The translations under genes and the position numbers were made by a program. 64,000 nt of DNA from Eudorina sp. 2006-703-Eu-15 (lineage: Eukaryota > Chlorophyta > Chlorophyceae > Chlamydomonadales > Volvocaceae): assembly GCA_003117195.1 (NCBI GenBank), contig BDSI01000079.1, positions 124,001-188,000 of the forward strand, in the 5' to 3' direction. Below, in pieces: positions 9,801-21,700 of the stretch (the stretch's first letter is position 1; every line of letters starts with the position of its first letter). The notes under the pieces are model-generated. The model was not told where the DNA came from. It did no database searches and saw nothing but the letters and a program-made list of their open reading frames with translations.

Positions 9801-12800
9801 GCCACCGAGCAGGCGGCGGCGACTGAGCAGGCGGCGGCGACTGAGCAGGTGGCGGCCACCGAGCAGGCGGCGGCCACCGAGCAGGCGGCGGCGACTGAGC
9901 AGGTGGCGGCCACCGAGCAGGCGGCGGCCACCGAGCAGGCGGCGGCGACTGAGCAGGCGGCGGCGACTGAGCAGGGGCGGCACCGAGCAGGCGGCGGCCA
10001 CCGAGCAGGCGGCGGCCACCGAGCAGGCGGCGGCACTGAGCAGGTGGCGGCCACGAGCAGGCGGCGGCACCGAGCAGGCGGCGGCGACTGAGCAGGCGGC
10101 GGCGACTGAGCAGGTGGCGGCCACCGAGCAGGCGGCGGCCACCGAGCAGGCGGCGGCGACTGAGCAGGCGGCGGCGACTGAGCAGGTGGCGGCCACCGAG
10201 CAGGCGGCGGCCACCGAGCAGGCGGCGGCGACTGAGCAGGCGGCGGCGACTGAGCAGGTGCGGCCACCGAGCAGGCGGCGGCCACCGAGCAGGCGGCGGC
10301 GACTGAGCAGGCGGCGACTGAGCAGGTGGCGGCCACCGAGGCAGGCGGCGGCCACCGAGCAGGCGGCGGCACGAGCAGGCGGCGGCGACTGAGCAGGCGG
10401 CGGCGACTGAGCAGGTGGCGGCCACCGAGCAGGCGGCGGCCACCGAGCAGGCGGCGGCCACCGAGCAGGCGGCGGCCACTGAGCAGGCGGCGGCGACTGA
10501 GCAGGTGGCGGCCACCGAGCAGGCGGCGGCCACCGAGCAGGCGGCGGCGACTGAGCAGGCGGCGGCGACTGAGCAGGTGGCGGCCACGAGCAGGCGGCGG
10601 CCACTGAGCAGGCGGCGGCGACTGAGCAGGCGGCGGCGACTGAGCAGGGGCGGCGACTGAGCAGGTGGCGGCACCGAGCAGGCGGCGGCCACGAGCAGGC
10701 GGCGGCGACTGAGCAGGCGGCGGCCACTGAGCAGGCGGCGGCGACTGAGCAGGCGGCGGCCACTGAGCAGGCGGCGGCCACCGAGCAGGTGGCGGCGACC
10801 GAGCAGGCGGCGCGAGCAGCAGACGAGCAGGCGCGCCACCGAGCAGGTGGCGGCGACCGAGCAGCGGCGGCCACGAGCAGGTGGCGGCACCGAGCAGGCG
10901 GCGGCCACCGAGCAGGTGGCGGCGAGCAGGCGGCGCCACCGAGCAGGCGGCGACGAGCAGGCGCGCCACCGAGCAGGCGGCCACGAGCAGGCGGCGGCCA
11001 CCGAGCAGGCGGCGGCCATCGAGCAGGCTGAGGCCATCGTACCTTTGCCATCGAAAGCCGTTGCATCAGCAGCATCCGTAGCCGGCAGCACCGACAGGGA
11101 AGCCCAGTTGCTCGAGGTCGCGGAGGCAGCGCTTGAGCCATGGGAAGCCCCTCCCCATGGCCCATCGCCGGCAGCTGTTCCTGCTGGGGGCATAGAAGTT
11201 GCGGCATCCGGCATTGTTCCGCCCATGATGGGGGTTCCTAAGCATCGTGAGAGCGAAGCCGGCGGGGCAGGTGCGATGAGCGATTCCAACTCGGGATCCA
11301 GCGGCTATGCTGCATTGGCAACAGCAGCGTGGGCAGGTGCGGAGGTAGCAGCGCCAGCCGAAGTACAGGCATCTGATGCAGCAGCGGCACCACCGTCGGC
11401 CACGGTACCAGCCGTCTCTGTTGTACAGCACGGGTCATCTCCGTCGCAGCAAGGGGTCATGGCGCCGCAGCCGGACCCTGCCGGTGCCCGCAGCAGTCAA
11501 GGCGATGGCGGCCGGCTGGACGCCACCAGTGCAGCGCCCTCGCCCCGGCCCTCGCCGCCGCCACCGCCGCCGTCGTCCCCTCCAATCAGCTTGGCTGAGG
11601 TGCGATGCGTGGTGGGCCGTGTCCTCGCCGCCGTGACACGGGCAGCGGCCAACGAACAGCTGTTCGAAGAGAGCATGCAGGAGGCTTGCGCCGAGTTTAG
11701 GTCGCTCTGTCAGTTCCTGGCGCGCACCACTGCATCGATGACCCGCGCGACTCTGGCGGCCCCGGCGACACGCTGTGCTGTATCAAACTTATGGTCGTAC
11801 GCCGTACGATGGCTGTGCCGTCTGCTCGGAGCGCAAGAGGAAGAGCTCCTGTGGGAGCTGCACGATGTAGTGTCGACCTTCCCTGTCCTTATGTCGTACG
11901 AATTCCAGAGGTCGTTCGTCCTGCCGATTTCCCCCGTCCTACCACTCTGGGCGAAGACTGACATGGTGCAGTGCCTCAGCCGTGCGCTCTCCAAGGTGGG
12001 GGACATTGCGGCTGCAGCCATCGCCGCGGGTGCAGAGGCGGCATCCACCGGTACCTCTGCGGCCGTGGAGGCGCCGACTGTGCAGCTAGGGGGCGTCGCT
12101 GCGGCTGCGGGGACCGCGGCAGCCCAAGCGGCCGCAGCTATGGCAAGCGCGATTGGGATATCCAGCCAGGATCAACAGCACGTGTTGTCTCTGCTTGTCG
12201 ATATGCTCGGTATCTTGCTTCACCCGACGGCTGACATCAAGCTGGATGACGTCTCAGGGGAAACAGCGCAGCTGCTGCGGAAGGCGATTCTGGGCAGCCG
12301 GCTGTTCGAGCACCTGGTGCGGGCGATGGTGCTGACCAACCACGCCTTCCCGCCTGAAATTGGAGATGGCGTCGACGCAATCGTGACGAACCTCAGCAAG
12401 GTGGTGCTGCACCTGCAGGAGATCACGGCACTCAGGTTGTGCGACGCCAAACCGATCCAGGTGTGGTCCAAGGTGCTTGTGTCTGGGCCCTGTGTCCAGC
12501 ACTTCCTGCTGCTGCACGCCGTGTCGCAGCTGTGCATGGTGGACGGAGGCCCCACGTACGGCCTGCCGCTGCGAGCACCGCCGCCGTCGGTTATCACCAT
12601 AGTACAGACGGAGCTGACCGATTCTGGAGAAGGGGCATCGGCGACGGGGCCCTTACTGAAATGCGTGGAGAGCTGCCTCATGGCCGAGGGCTTCCGTTGG
12701 TGGGCCAACCACCGCGCGCGGCCCTGCTCCGCCCGGGCGCTGCGGGCGGTGTGCGAGAGGGCGATAGCGGCAGTCAGCCGCACCTGGGAGACGGCGTTCT

Positions 12801-15241
12801 GGGAAGACACCTCTGCCGCTGCTGCTGTGTTTGGTGACAGCGGCGGCGGTGGTTGCGGGAACAGCGGGCTCAGCTTCGACCCCCTCAGGGCCCTGGAGTT
12901 GGGGACGGCGGCGCTGGAGTGCGCGCTGGAGCTGACCCGGCAAGGGGCGGCGGGGCAGCCCAGGGGCTTGTGGCCACCGGCGATACGGATGGCGGACGCC
13001 GTCAGCCGGAGGATGCCTGTGCCATGGGCCACACCGGAAGCGCGCTGCTTCTCGCTGCTGGTCATGCAGGCCCTGTCCAAGTACCTGGAGATTACCGTCG
13101 GTGAGTGGGGCGGGCAGGCTGTCTGATAGGACGGATAGATGGGTGGAGCATGGTCGGACGGAGGCTAGGAGTCAGCGATGCCGTCGCTGGGGGCTAGGGC
13201 TGTGAGCGGTGCCGTCGACTGTCAGACACCCTGCAGCTGTGCTGCACAGGCACGTCATGCTTGCAGCGCAGCAGTGGCCAGGTCAGGTCGCTCAAGGTAG
13301 GCGTAACCCCCAGGAGTATCCTGCGTACCACCCAGAGTCGGCACAGCACTCATCACTTCCATGCAACGGGGGAAAACCTTGCCGGACCGGTCTCGTGCCT
13401 CCTCCTGCAGCTGGCGCCTGTGAAGCACCGAAGCTGTCCGCCGCACCACCGTTGTTCAAAAGCCGTGTGCGGTCTGTGAGGAAGGTGTCGACCAGTTTGG
13501 ACTAACGTTCCCCGCCTGGCTCCGACGCCTCCGACGTCCCACTTGCCCACCTGCAGGCTCCGTCGGCCTCCTCGGCCCCGACCTCGCGGCGCTCCTAGAG
13601 GCGGGCTACGTGCCTGCCCTGGAGCGAGCCATCCGCGCCGGCCTGCGTGGGGGCCCTGCCGCCTGCAGAGCCGTCCTCGCATCGGAAACGGCAATCTCGG
13701 TGACCCCCCTCGGCCCGTCCTTCCGCTCCGAGTTGAGGGCTGACTTTTGCTTCGGGGCGAGGCTGTTTCGGAGCCATGCTATGAGTCATGTACTGGCGCA
13801 CGGCGACCTGCTCGCCGCGGCCGCACTGATGTGTACAAACGTCAAGGTGCTTGGCATGACCCTTGAGGCGGTCATCGCGGGCGACGGCTTGAAGGACGGC
13901 CTTGAAAATCGACTCCAGGGAGCCTGCTCTTCGGCAATCTCCGGCTTACAAGCGTTTGCGCCGATGGTGCTCGACTGGTTGCCGGACGGCTCAGAGCGCC
14001 GGCCCCGCTGGTGGCGGCGGCACCTCCATCACAAAGCCCAGCAGGCACCCGCCTCCGCCGCCCGGGGTAGGCCGGATAGCGCGGCGGCAGATGGCGGCGG
14101 TGGCGGGGTGGCGGCCGGCAGCGGGGAAGGCCCCCGCGCCGGGACAAACGGGGGGCCGGCCGCCGGCGTTGCGGGCGCCGCGGGAGGGGATGGTGGCGGC
14201 GGCGGCCTCGATGCCCGTGGGCTCCAGGGCCCCTTGGCCCCGTACCAGCAGATGTCGCTGCTGGTTGGCTTGGCGCTCTCCCGCGGCCTGATGGGATTGC
14301 GGCGGCTGGTGGATGTGCCCCTGAGGAGCACCGGTGCGCGGACGGGGCCGAACATGGTAACGGCACATGCGGCCATCCCGTTCATGGGCGACGTGGCCCC
14401 GGTCATGATCCACGCCTACCTGGACTGCCGTGACGGCCTGGACATTGCCTCGGAGGCCCCCGATGGGGCCGCTGGCGCCTCTGGTGGAGCGGGGGTTTCC
14501 GGAGCGGGGGCCGCCGGGGGCAGCGGTGCGGCCGCAGGTCCCGGGCCAGCAGCGGGCGTGGGGCAGCGCGCTCCAGCGGCGGTGGCGGGTCTGGACGGCG
14601 ATGCGGCTGGGATGGCCGCGGCAGCCAGCTGGGAGCAGCTGCTGCTGGAGCAAGCAGACCTGCCGGGCCTGATGCGGCAGGCGGCGCACAGTCTGGTGCA
14701 GTCCACAGCGCTCGGAGATGCTGAGAGCCGGCTGAAGTCGTACACGGTTGCCCTGCTCCACGTGATCGTGGCCTTTCCGCGCCAGGGCCGCTCGCTGCTC
14801 AATGAGCCCGTGGTACGGTCCACGACGCTGCTCCGGTGGCTGCGAGAAGCCCTTGCCGGAACGGGCAGCACCGATGCGCGCGCCCGGCACTTCCTGGAGG
14901 TGGCGCCGGTGGTGGCTGAGGGCGGCCAGCCCACACCCCGTGATGTGGCGCGCATGCGGGCTGAAACCTTTGAGGCCGTCTACGTCGCCGCCGGGTTGCC
15001 GCCGCCCTGCCTGGTAGCCACGGCGCTGCGGCAGCTGCCGCTGTGCGCCAACCCGCTGTGCACCAACATGGCGGGGGACAGCGAGGCGGGGCTGATGCAG
15101 CCGCGGGCGGGGATGATGGATCTCGGCGGCGGCAGCTCAGCTGCGTCGTACTGCTGCAAGGCGTGCGCTGTAATGCACCGGCGGGAGAAGCGGAAGACGG
15201 CTGGGGCCGGGACCGGGTCGGGCCGGGGAGGGGGGCGGTGA
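6840..15241 (+). CDS. Ala-rich giant protein with AAATEQ repeat and degenerate C-terminal MYND finger
   Basis: Exon 1 runs from ATG 6840 (or ATG 7113, MEPSAFCEEGSV) to 13100, exon 2 from 13557 to TGA 15241. The donor is gtcg|gtgagt and the acceptor ctgcag|gctcc; the split Gly codon keeps the frame. Domains in order: an Ala-rich N-terminal part, an 18-bp-unit repeat encoding Ala-Ala-Ala-Thr-Glu-Gln (8185-11030, interrupted by the gap), a Pro-rich linker (near 11540-11590, RPSPPPPPPSSPPIS), a long helical Ala/Leu-rich domain, a Gly-rich spacer, and at 15040-15220 a MYND-like finger. The finger keeps CANPLC and YCCKAC but lacks the middle Cys pair and final Cys. MYND fingers bind zinc and mediate protein contacts. 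Frames before (frame 3) and after (frame 2) the repeat differ, and indels scatter through it, so either the gap/repeat is misassembled or the gene is damaged. Role unknown. Confidence 0.72.
8185..11030 (+). repeat. Coding 18-bp tandem repeat (AAATEQ), with 72-bp supra-repeat
   Basis: Units are accgagcaggcggcggcc (A) and actgagcaggcggcggcg (B), both reading Ala-Ala-Ala-Thr-Glu-Gln in the gene's sense frame. In 9420-9670 they often occur in the order A-A-B-B, giving a 72-bp higher-order unit. From about 9840 a gcaggtggcgg variant appears periodically. Many units have small deletions that break the frame. Very long minus-strand ORFs here (ACSVAA peptides) are shadows. Confidence 0.9.
8306..8645. 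other. Assembly gap (340 N)
   Basis: A run of unknown bases inside the AAATEQ repeat. The true length of the repeat and the reading-frame relation of its two sides cannot be judged across it. Confidence 0.99.
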
Positions 15242-17265
15242 AGGTGGGAGTCGGTGATGGCGACGACCGTTGAACTCCCCCCGGGATGTCCGGGTCCGTC
15301 CTTGGCTTGGTTTGTTCGTTTCATCACCCGGGCTGCAGCTAGGAGCTGGAGCCCGCGTCGCTTGGGGCGGGGCCGCGCAGGAAAGGCAGCGAGGTAGGGA
15401 GGAACATGAAGCAGGGTTTTAGGCACAGCGGCAGCGGCAGTGCTGAGTTTCGGCCGGAGTGTTCCCATGGTTGTGGTTGGGCGAGGGCAAGGAAGGATAG
15501 GTGCGTTTCCGCTGCCTGTGGTTTTTACTTGCCTTGCTTACAGGGCCGCTGGGTCGAAAGGGGGCGGAGGGGGCCGAGGCAGCGCAGGGGCCTGTTGGCG
15601 GTTGCTGAGGGTGGGGCTGGCCGATGGAGGCGACAGCCAATAGGAGGTACCGAGGTGTCAAGGAGGGTGGCAAGGAGGGTGGCAAGGAGGGTGGCAAGGA
15701 GGGTGGCAACGAGGATGGCAGTGTGATGTCTGTTGTTGCTGCGTGGGCGAGGCAGGAGTGCGTGCACTGCAAGAGGCTTAGCTACGCCCGGGGAGTGGCC
15801 GTGTGCCTCGCGACGGCCCCTGCCCGCATAGCTCCCAAAGACAAAACACGTACGGAGTGTTTGGCGGCGTGCGCGCGTCTGTGTGTTGGGCAAGAGCCCC
15901 GCGCGAAACCCCCAGATGCATGACACACCAGCCAGTCGACCTGCATGTTGCTTACCGCCCCGAGTGTGGCGATGACACATGCCACGTGGGGGGTTGCTCG
16001 GTGTTGTCAACACGCGCTCTCAGATGTGTGTTCAGGCCCAGGCCCTGGCCAGCCATTCATACGGTGATGTGGCTGCGAGCCGAGTAGGAAATCCTGGATG
16101 GTCAAAGCCATACGTGTACGGCAAGGTGTGCGCGTTCCTGTGCGCATATTCTTTGCGGCTGCGGCTGCTGATTTGGTAGGTGTTGCCGTCGTACAATGCA
16201 TGTATGACGACAAAAATAAAACACCGGGGCATATTGGCGTGCTTGAAAATCGGTCATGTCATGTCCTCCTTGCGCACTGCTTTATATCCCTGCGCACTGT
16301 TGCTGTTAACGTCAAAGCTGCCTTGTAGTTTACGGCATGTTGCTTTGCAGTTTTAAGTCGAGCTCACCGTAGTCCGCACTGTTATGGATCGTTTCCGTGG
16401 CGCGTGAGCCACGTGGATTCTTGGAACCTCTTACTTGCAGCATGCCTGGTTTGCACGGCATCGGCACGGCGGCAGCAATAAGCTGTCCTGCGCTCTATTC
16501 TCACCCCCGTCAGGCAACTGACCAAACCGACACCCCACAGGTAGAAGGAAGAAGGGACCGGAGACGTTTCCTCTCTCCAGCGGGAGAGTGCTCTCGCTCG
16601 TGCCGTGGTTGCAGCGACAAATTCTAGCGAAGGAGAAAGGTTTCAAGCGCTTCTCCCCGCCCAGGGCCCCAGTGTCCTTCCATAGTCCGTGTTGGATAAA
16701 TATGTTGGGAGAATGATGTTCAACAGTGACTAACCACGTTGCGACGTCAAGCATGCGGTAGAGGTGCACATGGCTTTGACCGGCAATACCCTGGGTACGT
16801 ATTCCATCAGCAGGTTGCCATTGCACAAATTATAGACATATGATATTGGCATATTGCCACGAATGTGACATACCAGCTTATGTGTGTGCGGATAGTGCCT
16901 CAACGCTGAATCAAAACATCGTGGAGTATTCTAAAAACATATTTGTCATTTATCAAAGAATCAAATTGCATCTTAAACCTAGAGGTTCACATTGGCAAGC
17001 TTTAATACTCACGTCGTTTCGAGTCGCGCCTGCAAGTGCACCGGCTTGCTGTGACCCATATCAACTGTTACTCAATCAAAAGACAATCCAGAACCATGCA
17101 GATAGTGTCAAAAGTCCCAAAATATGGTTGGGGGGCTGAACGTACGGCAAACGCCGCCGACCACAACAGCAATTGTCTTGCTTGCATCCACCATGGGTGT
17201 CCTGATGCTTCGCCATTTTGTAGGTAGCTGACCTCTTGCACATTACAACAAGGTAGCTTACCAAA
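15242..17265. other. Intergenic sequence between the MYND gene and the L24 gene
   Basis: It contains the 3' untranslated region of the upstream gene, a short 12-bp repeat (15656-15713) and, from about 16200, lower-GC sequence leading to the L24 gene. A 99-codon plus frame at 16840-17139 is AT-rich with no domain or splice context, so I do not call it. No clear TGTAA signal was found for the upstream gene. Confidence 0.5.
15656..15713. repeat. 12-bp tandem repeat, about 5 copies
   Basis: Consecutive copies of aggagggtggca, the last diverging to acgaggatggca. It lies in noncoding sequence downstream of the MYND gene. Confidence 0.85.
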
Positions 17266-17775
17266 ATGGCGTCGCTGCTTGGCGCCCGTGCGCCTGCGTT
17301 CTTTGGCTCGCGCCTTACTAGTGGCCGGACCGCTGCTCCGCGCCGCCTGACCCCTACCACGACGCACGTAGTTGCTGCTTACGGCGACTTGCCAAAGATT
17401 GGTGGTGGCCGCAAATGGGAGCACCTGGAGCTCCTGCCGGGCGGCAAGGCTGAGCGGGTGACCATGCACGTCAAGAAGGGCGACACCGTCCAGGTTATTG
17501 CCGGCAAGGATAAGGGCAAGGTCGGCACCATTGTCAAGGTGCTGCCGAAGAAGGGCAAGGTGGTCGTGGAGGGCGTCAACCAGGGCCAGAAGCACGTCAA
17601 GCCGCGCGCGGAGAACGAGTCCGGGCAAATTAAGACCATGGAGTTCCCTATCCATCACTCCAACGTGATGCTCTACTCTAAGGAGAAGGGCGTGCGCAGC
17701 CGAGTTGGACACAAGGTCCTGGAGTCGGGCAAGAAGGTCCGCTATCTTATCAAGACTGGCGAGATTGTCGATTAA
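17266..17775 (+). CDS. PRPL24: Plastid large-subunit ribosomal protein L24 (bL24c/uL24c), nuclear-encoded precursor
   Basis: A 169-residue intronless ORF. The ATG sits in a good context (aaaATGgcg). Residues 1-38 are rich in Ala, Arg, Ser and Thr with no acids, as in a chloroplast transit peptide, and a VVAA motif near residues 35-38 is a likely processing site. Residues 69-97 form a KOW motif ([19 protein letters not shown]), the RNA-binding core of the L24 family. The following part ([26 protein letters not shown]) also matches bacterial and plastid L24. In bacteria L24 binds 23S rRNA early in 50S assembly, and the plastid protein should do the same in the stroma. The mature length of about 130 residues is slightly longer than bacterial L24, as in other plastids. 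The only doubt is the exact cleavage site. Confidence 0.96.
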   Translation: MASLLGARAPAFFGSRLTSGRTAAPRRLTPTTTHVVAAYGDLPKIGGGRKWEHLELLPGGKAERVTMHVKKGDTVQVIAGKDKGKVGTIVKVLPKKGKVVVEGVNQGQKHVKPRAENESGQIKTMEFPIHHSNVMLYSKEKGVRSRVGHKVLESGKKVRYLIKTGEIVD

Positions 17776-18316
17776 GTGGTTTGTCATAAGCTGTGAAATT
17801 TGGAGGACCAGGCCGTTCTGGAGCATTGGAGCTATGAGGAGCGGGCGATGGGCAAACTCCATGCGCTTGCAGCGCTCGGCGCAGTGAATTGAGCAGCAGC
17901 AGCTTCGGTGATTGAGCAAGTCGGTTCAGGGCAAGGAGGTTGCACGCAGGCTCAGTTTTCCCCGGTGGGGCCTGCGTTTTTATGCTTCAGCCCCGGACTT
18001 GACGCCAATTTCCGGGTCCAGACCCGCGCCGTGGTCGCTCGGAGTAGTCCTGGTGGACCGGTGGGAAAGGGTAGGCAAAGCCGCTTACGGTTGCAGGTGG
18101 ATAGAGGGCTGCCACCGGCAAGCCTGCAGGCATGTTGGTAGGGTATGCCGTCCCAGAGTCGGTGCGCAGAAGCAGACGCGAGGCGAGGCGCTCCGACCAA
18201 CAGGGACGAAGAGCTTGCGTGGAGTCGTGCCTCATGGGATGTGCATGTATGTGGATATTGTGAGGACAACGCCATAACACAGATGTTGAGCTTGCGGAAG
18301 CTGACAATACCTCGCT

Positions 18317-18321
18317 TGTAA
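18317..18321 (+). terminator. TGTAA polyadenylation signal, candidate for the L24 gene
   Basis: TGTAA, the usual volvocine polyadenylation signal, occurs about 540 nt after the L24 stop codon. That is an ordinary 3' UTR length for such algae, and I saw no earlier copy between the stop and this site. Confidence 0.45.
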
Positions 18322-18718
18322 TGCGTGTGACGAGCTGCCAACGTGTTTCCGAGTGCGGGCGTGGCTGAGGGGACGATTGGAATGCAACTTGGGCATGGCC
18401 AGGTTCCACATGAGCGGGTTCCTGTACGGCGTCTGGGGTTCGAACCCCAACTTGGGGACGGGAAGCCCTTTCTACATGCCTACGCTGGGGTACCAGGCCG
18501 GGCGGTTTCACAGAGCGCTACGGTCTCTGCGAACATGGCGGTTTGGGCTGAGTGCGAGTAGGGTAATGCGAATTTCGTTCCGGGGTTGTACGAGCAACCC
18601 ATGCGGAGTTCATGGCCAACCGTCTGCCGTAACGGTCACAAAATAGCGCACGCCGTCAACCATAATTTTTTATATTAGATTTCTACCACATCATCCAATA
18701 GACGCAGCGCCAGCAAGA
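18322..18718. other. Short intergenic region and upstream region of the secreted-protein gene
   Basis: It contains ggggttcgaacccc (18438-18451), a palindrome that matches the pol III B-box core; see the rejected items. Near 18671 a tatatta sequence lies about 48 nt before the ATG of the next gene and could be its TATA element. Confidence 0.4.
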
Positions 18719-21700
18719 ATGACAGGGGTTGGTTTTGGTCGCGGGCTTGTCCTGCTCGCTGCTCTGCTCGCAGGGGTGATTGAAGTCCATGGGATTGCAT
18801 CATTGCGAAAGCTGACTGTTAGCAAATCTTCAGCAAACTCTATTGCAGACGAACCAGTCCCACTCTGGCACGAGCAATTCAGCATAGAATTCAACGAAAC
18901 AACGAAGATTTTCATCACGAAGCACACTGGGGGAACATGGTACTATGACGCTACGGCCCAAAAAGAGGCCATTTACCGCGAGAATGGACACGGGGACCGT
19001 TACTGCGGGAGCGTGCATCCGTTCACGCAGACCCCGTGCACGCACATCGTCACTGAAGGAAAGAGGTGCGACTAATAACCCAATCACAATGGATAGCGTG
19101 TGTACCGATGGGAGTCTGGCGCGCAGCTGCGTTTCTGACAGCACTCGGTTGTTTTGACTCCGACAGGTCACGAAATTCGTCTGTCCAGATGCCGCCCGGC
19201 TCGCGGTCATGCAGCGCCCTCTGTGACAGCCTCGACCCCTCTTACCAAGCTCAACCCGTGTTGCAGAGCATGTTTGCAATGGAAAGCAACTCCCCAAACG
19301 GAACGGCATCCGACCTGTTCTTCCCCCGGTCCTGTCGTCTCCTTCCTTGTGCCCTAGGTCCCCACCCCACCGCCGCCGCCCGACCTCCCGTCCATCCGCC
19401 TCTCCCCTCCCGCCTCTCCCCTCCCCGCCGCCCCCACCCCCATCTCCACCCCCACCCCTCAGGTACCTGGTGTTCCCCGACCTGGGGGAGTGCTGCATGT
19501 GCTGCACCGCGGCGAAGGGCTGCGGCATCCTGTCACCAAGGTAAGGCGCAGGCAGGGCCAGCGGGTCAGGGCTGAGCGAAGGCGGTGGGGGCTGCAGCTG
19601 AAGCGCAGGGCCAGATGTCTTGCCGGAAGCACGGCTGCAGGATCGGGGTCATCGTCCCGTCATCGCGGCGCGGACCTTGCGCTGACTGCGGGCTGAACAG
19701 CGTCAGATGGGGGGCGGGGAAGTGGGGAATACCCGAAACAGGGACGCGGGGAAGTGGGGAATACCCGAAACAGGGACGCGGGGAAGTGGGCGAGGGCCGG
19801 GCGGCGGGGATTCGAGCGGGGGGGGTAACGCTCGTTCAGGACTCGTCCCGACCTCATCGTTAGGGATCGTATGACGGTGACTTCGGGGTCATGTTTCAGG
19901 TGCGGTACAGGTGCAGTACAGGTGCTGTACAGGTGCGGGTACAGGTGCAGGTAGGCGGGCCGCTCCGTTGCCTGCGTCCCCTATCCCGCTCCCACACGCC
20001 ACTGCCCCCTTGCAACTGCTGCCGACTTACTTCGTAACGTCCACCTATCCGAAAACCTCTTCCTCTCCCCCGCCCCCTCATCCTTCATCCCCTGATCCCC
20101 CAACCCCCGACCCCTGGCCAGTTGGCTCTCCGGTGCCCTGTTCGAGGGGACTGTGGTGATGCAGGTGGGGGGATGGGCGGGACGGGTGCGGCAGCGCAGG
20201 GACGGGGACACAGCGCCTGGCTGGGGGTTGCGGTTTGCAAGTTGCAATTGGGAGTTGGAGGTTTGACAGGCAGGTTTGTGCGCTTTGGGGACTGGCAGGA
20301 GAGGGTAGTAGTGGTCGCGGTGCCGGGGTCAACGATGTCGGGGTCCGCTGAATTGCTCCAGGGAAGGGAAGGGAAGGGAAGGGAAGGGAAGGGAAGGGAA
20401 GGGAAGGGAAGGGAAGGGAAGGGAAGGGAAGGGAAGGGAAGGGAAGGGAAGGGAAGGGAAGGGAAGGGAAGGGAAGGGAAGGGAAGGGAAGGGAAGGGAA
20501 GGGAAGGGAAGGGAAGGGAAGGGAGGGAGGGGAGGGGAGGGGAGGGGAGGGGAGGGGAGGGGAGGGGAGGGGAGGGGAGGGGAGGGGAGGGGAGGGGAGG
20601 GGAGGGGAGGGGAGGGGAGGGGAGGGAGGGGAGGGGAGGGGAGGGGAGGGAAGGGAAGGGAAGGGAAGGGAAGGGAAGGGAAGGGAAGGGAAGGGAAGGG
20701 AAGGGAAGGGAAGGGGAGGTCCGGTGCCGATCGCGTCCTCGCCCGGGCCCCTCTGGGCTGTGGAGGGTTGATACCGCCCCGGTGCGGCAGCGCAGGCCGG
20801 GTGCGTCGTACATTACACGACGCACCCGGCTAAGGCATTCGACATGGCACAGCACCGTACACCCGGATGGAAGAGACGCGGTCGTCGGCGGCAAGTTCGG
20901 CGTTTAAATAACATGAGCGTTTATTAAACATGGCTGTCTGCAGCGAATGGTTATCCAGGCCGCATTCCCCCCCCCCACGCCCCTTGTTCCCCTCCCCGGG
21001 CGTCCCCGTGCCCCCCTCCCCTTGTGTCATTCGAGACAGCGAAACCGCGAAGGTCACCGAATCGGTAGTCGTTGTCCAGGGTCCCCCGCCTGAATGCGGG
21101 TCGCTGGGGGGTGATTAAAAAGAAACTGCCCAGACACACCCAGGGTGGGGGGTATTAAATTGAAAAAAGAAATAAACCCGAAGAACGAACCCGGGGTGTG
21201 CATGGCCCCCGCTGTCCACATCTCCCCGGACTGCGGTTCGTCGTCTTCCGCCCACCGCGATGATGGGCAATGCCTTCCGGTCGGCCCCCCCGGGATGCAC
21301 CCTCCCCCGGCGACCCCCAATTTCCTACACCCCCCAGCGGCCCCCTGCACCCTCGGCCCCCACTCACCCACCTCATAGCTCATACCCACCGAACAACACA
21401 CTCCCCTCCACCCAATCCCAATCCCAATCCGCCGCCAACCACCAACCAACCAACGAGGAACCCACCCAAGTACGTCTTTCACGTGCACGTGCATGTGCCC
21501 CCCATGTGGTCGGTGGTGCAGGGCACCCCGGCCTACAAGTGGCGTAAGGACGGACTGCAGCCCAACTACTGGTGGGCGACTGGGGGCGACTGGGGGGGGG
21601 TATGTGCTGTACACATAACATACCGTATGTGCGTGGATGTGTGTGTGTGTGAGGGGGGAGAGTGGCGATCAGCCGCCCGCCCGGGTCTGGGAGGTTGATT

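Noticed and set aside
7565..11289. Three minus-strand ORFs of over 1,000 codons (ACSVAA, PPPARWPPPAQS and LLSRRRLLGG peptides)
   Set aside because: They are antisense shadows of the 18-bp coding repeat, whose flanking unique exons are clearly plus-strand.
16840..17139. 99-codon plus-strand ORF upstream of L24
   Set aside because: AT-rich, no domain, no splice or start support; codon use unlike neighbouring genes.
18438..18451. tRNA gene suggested by ggggttcgaacccc
   Set aside because: There is no matching acceptor stem or plausible A-box at the right distance; the match is a palindromic B-box core only.
20085..20907. Leu/Pro/Ser-rich and Gly/Lys/Glu-rich ORFs of about 265 codons
   Set aside because: They translate the polypurine microsatellite within an intron of the secreted-protein gene.
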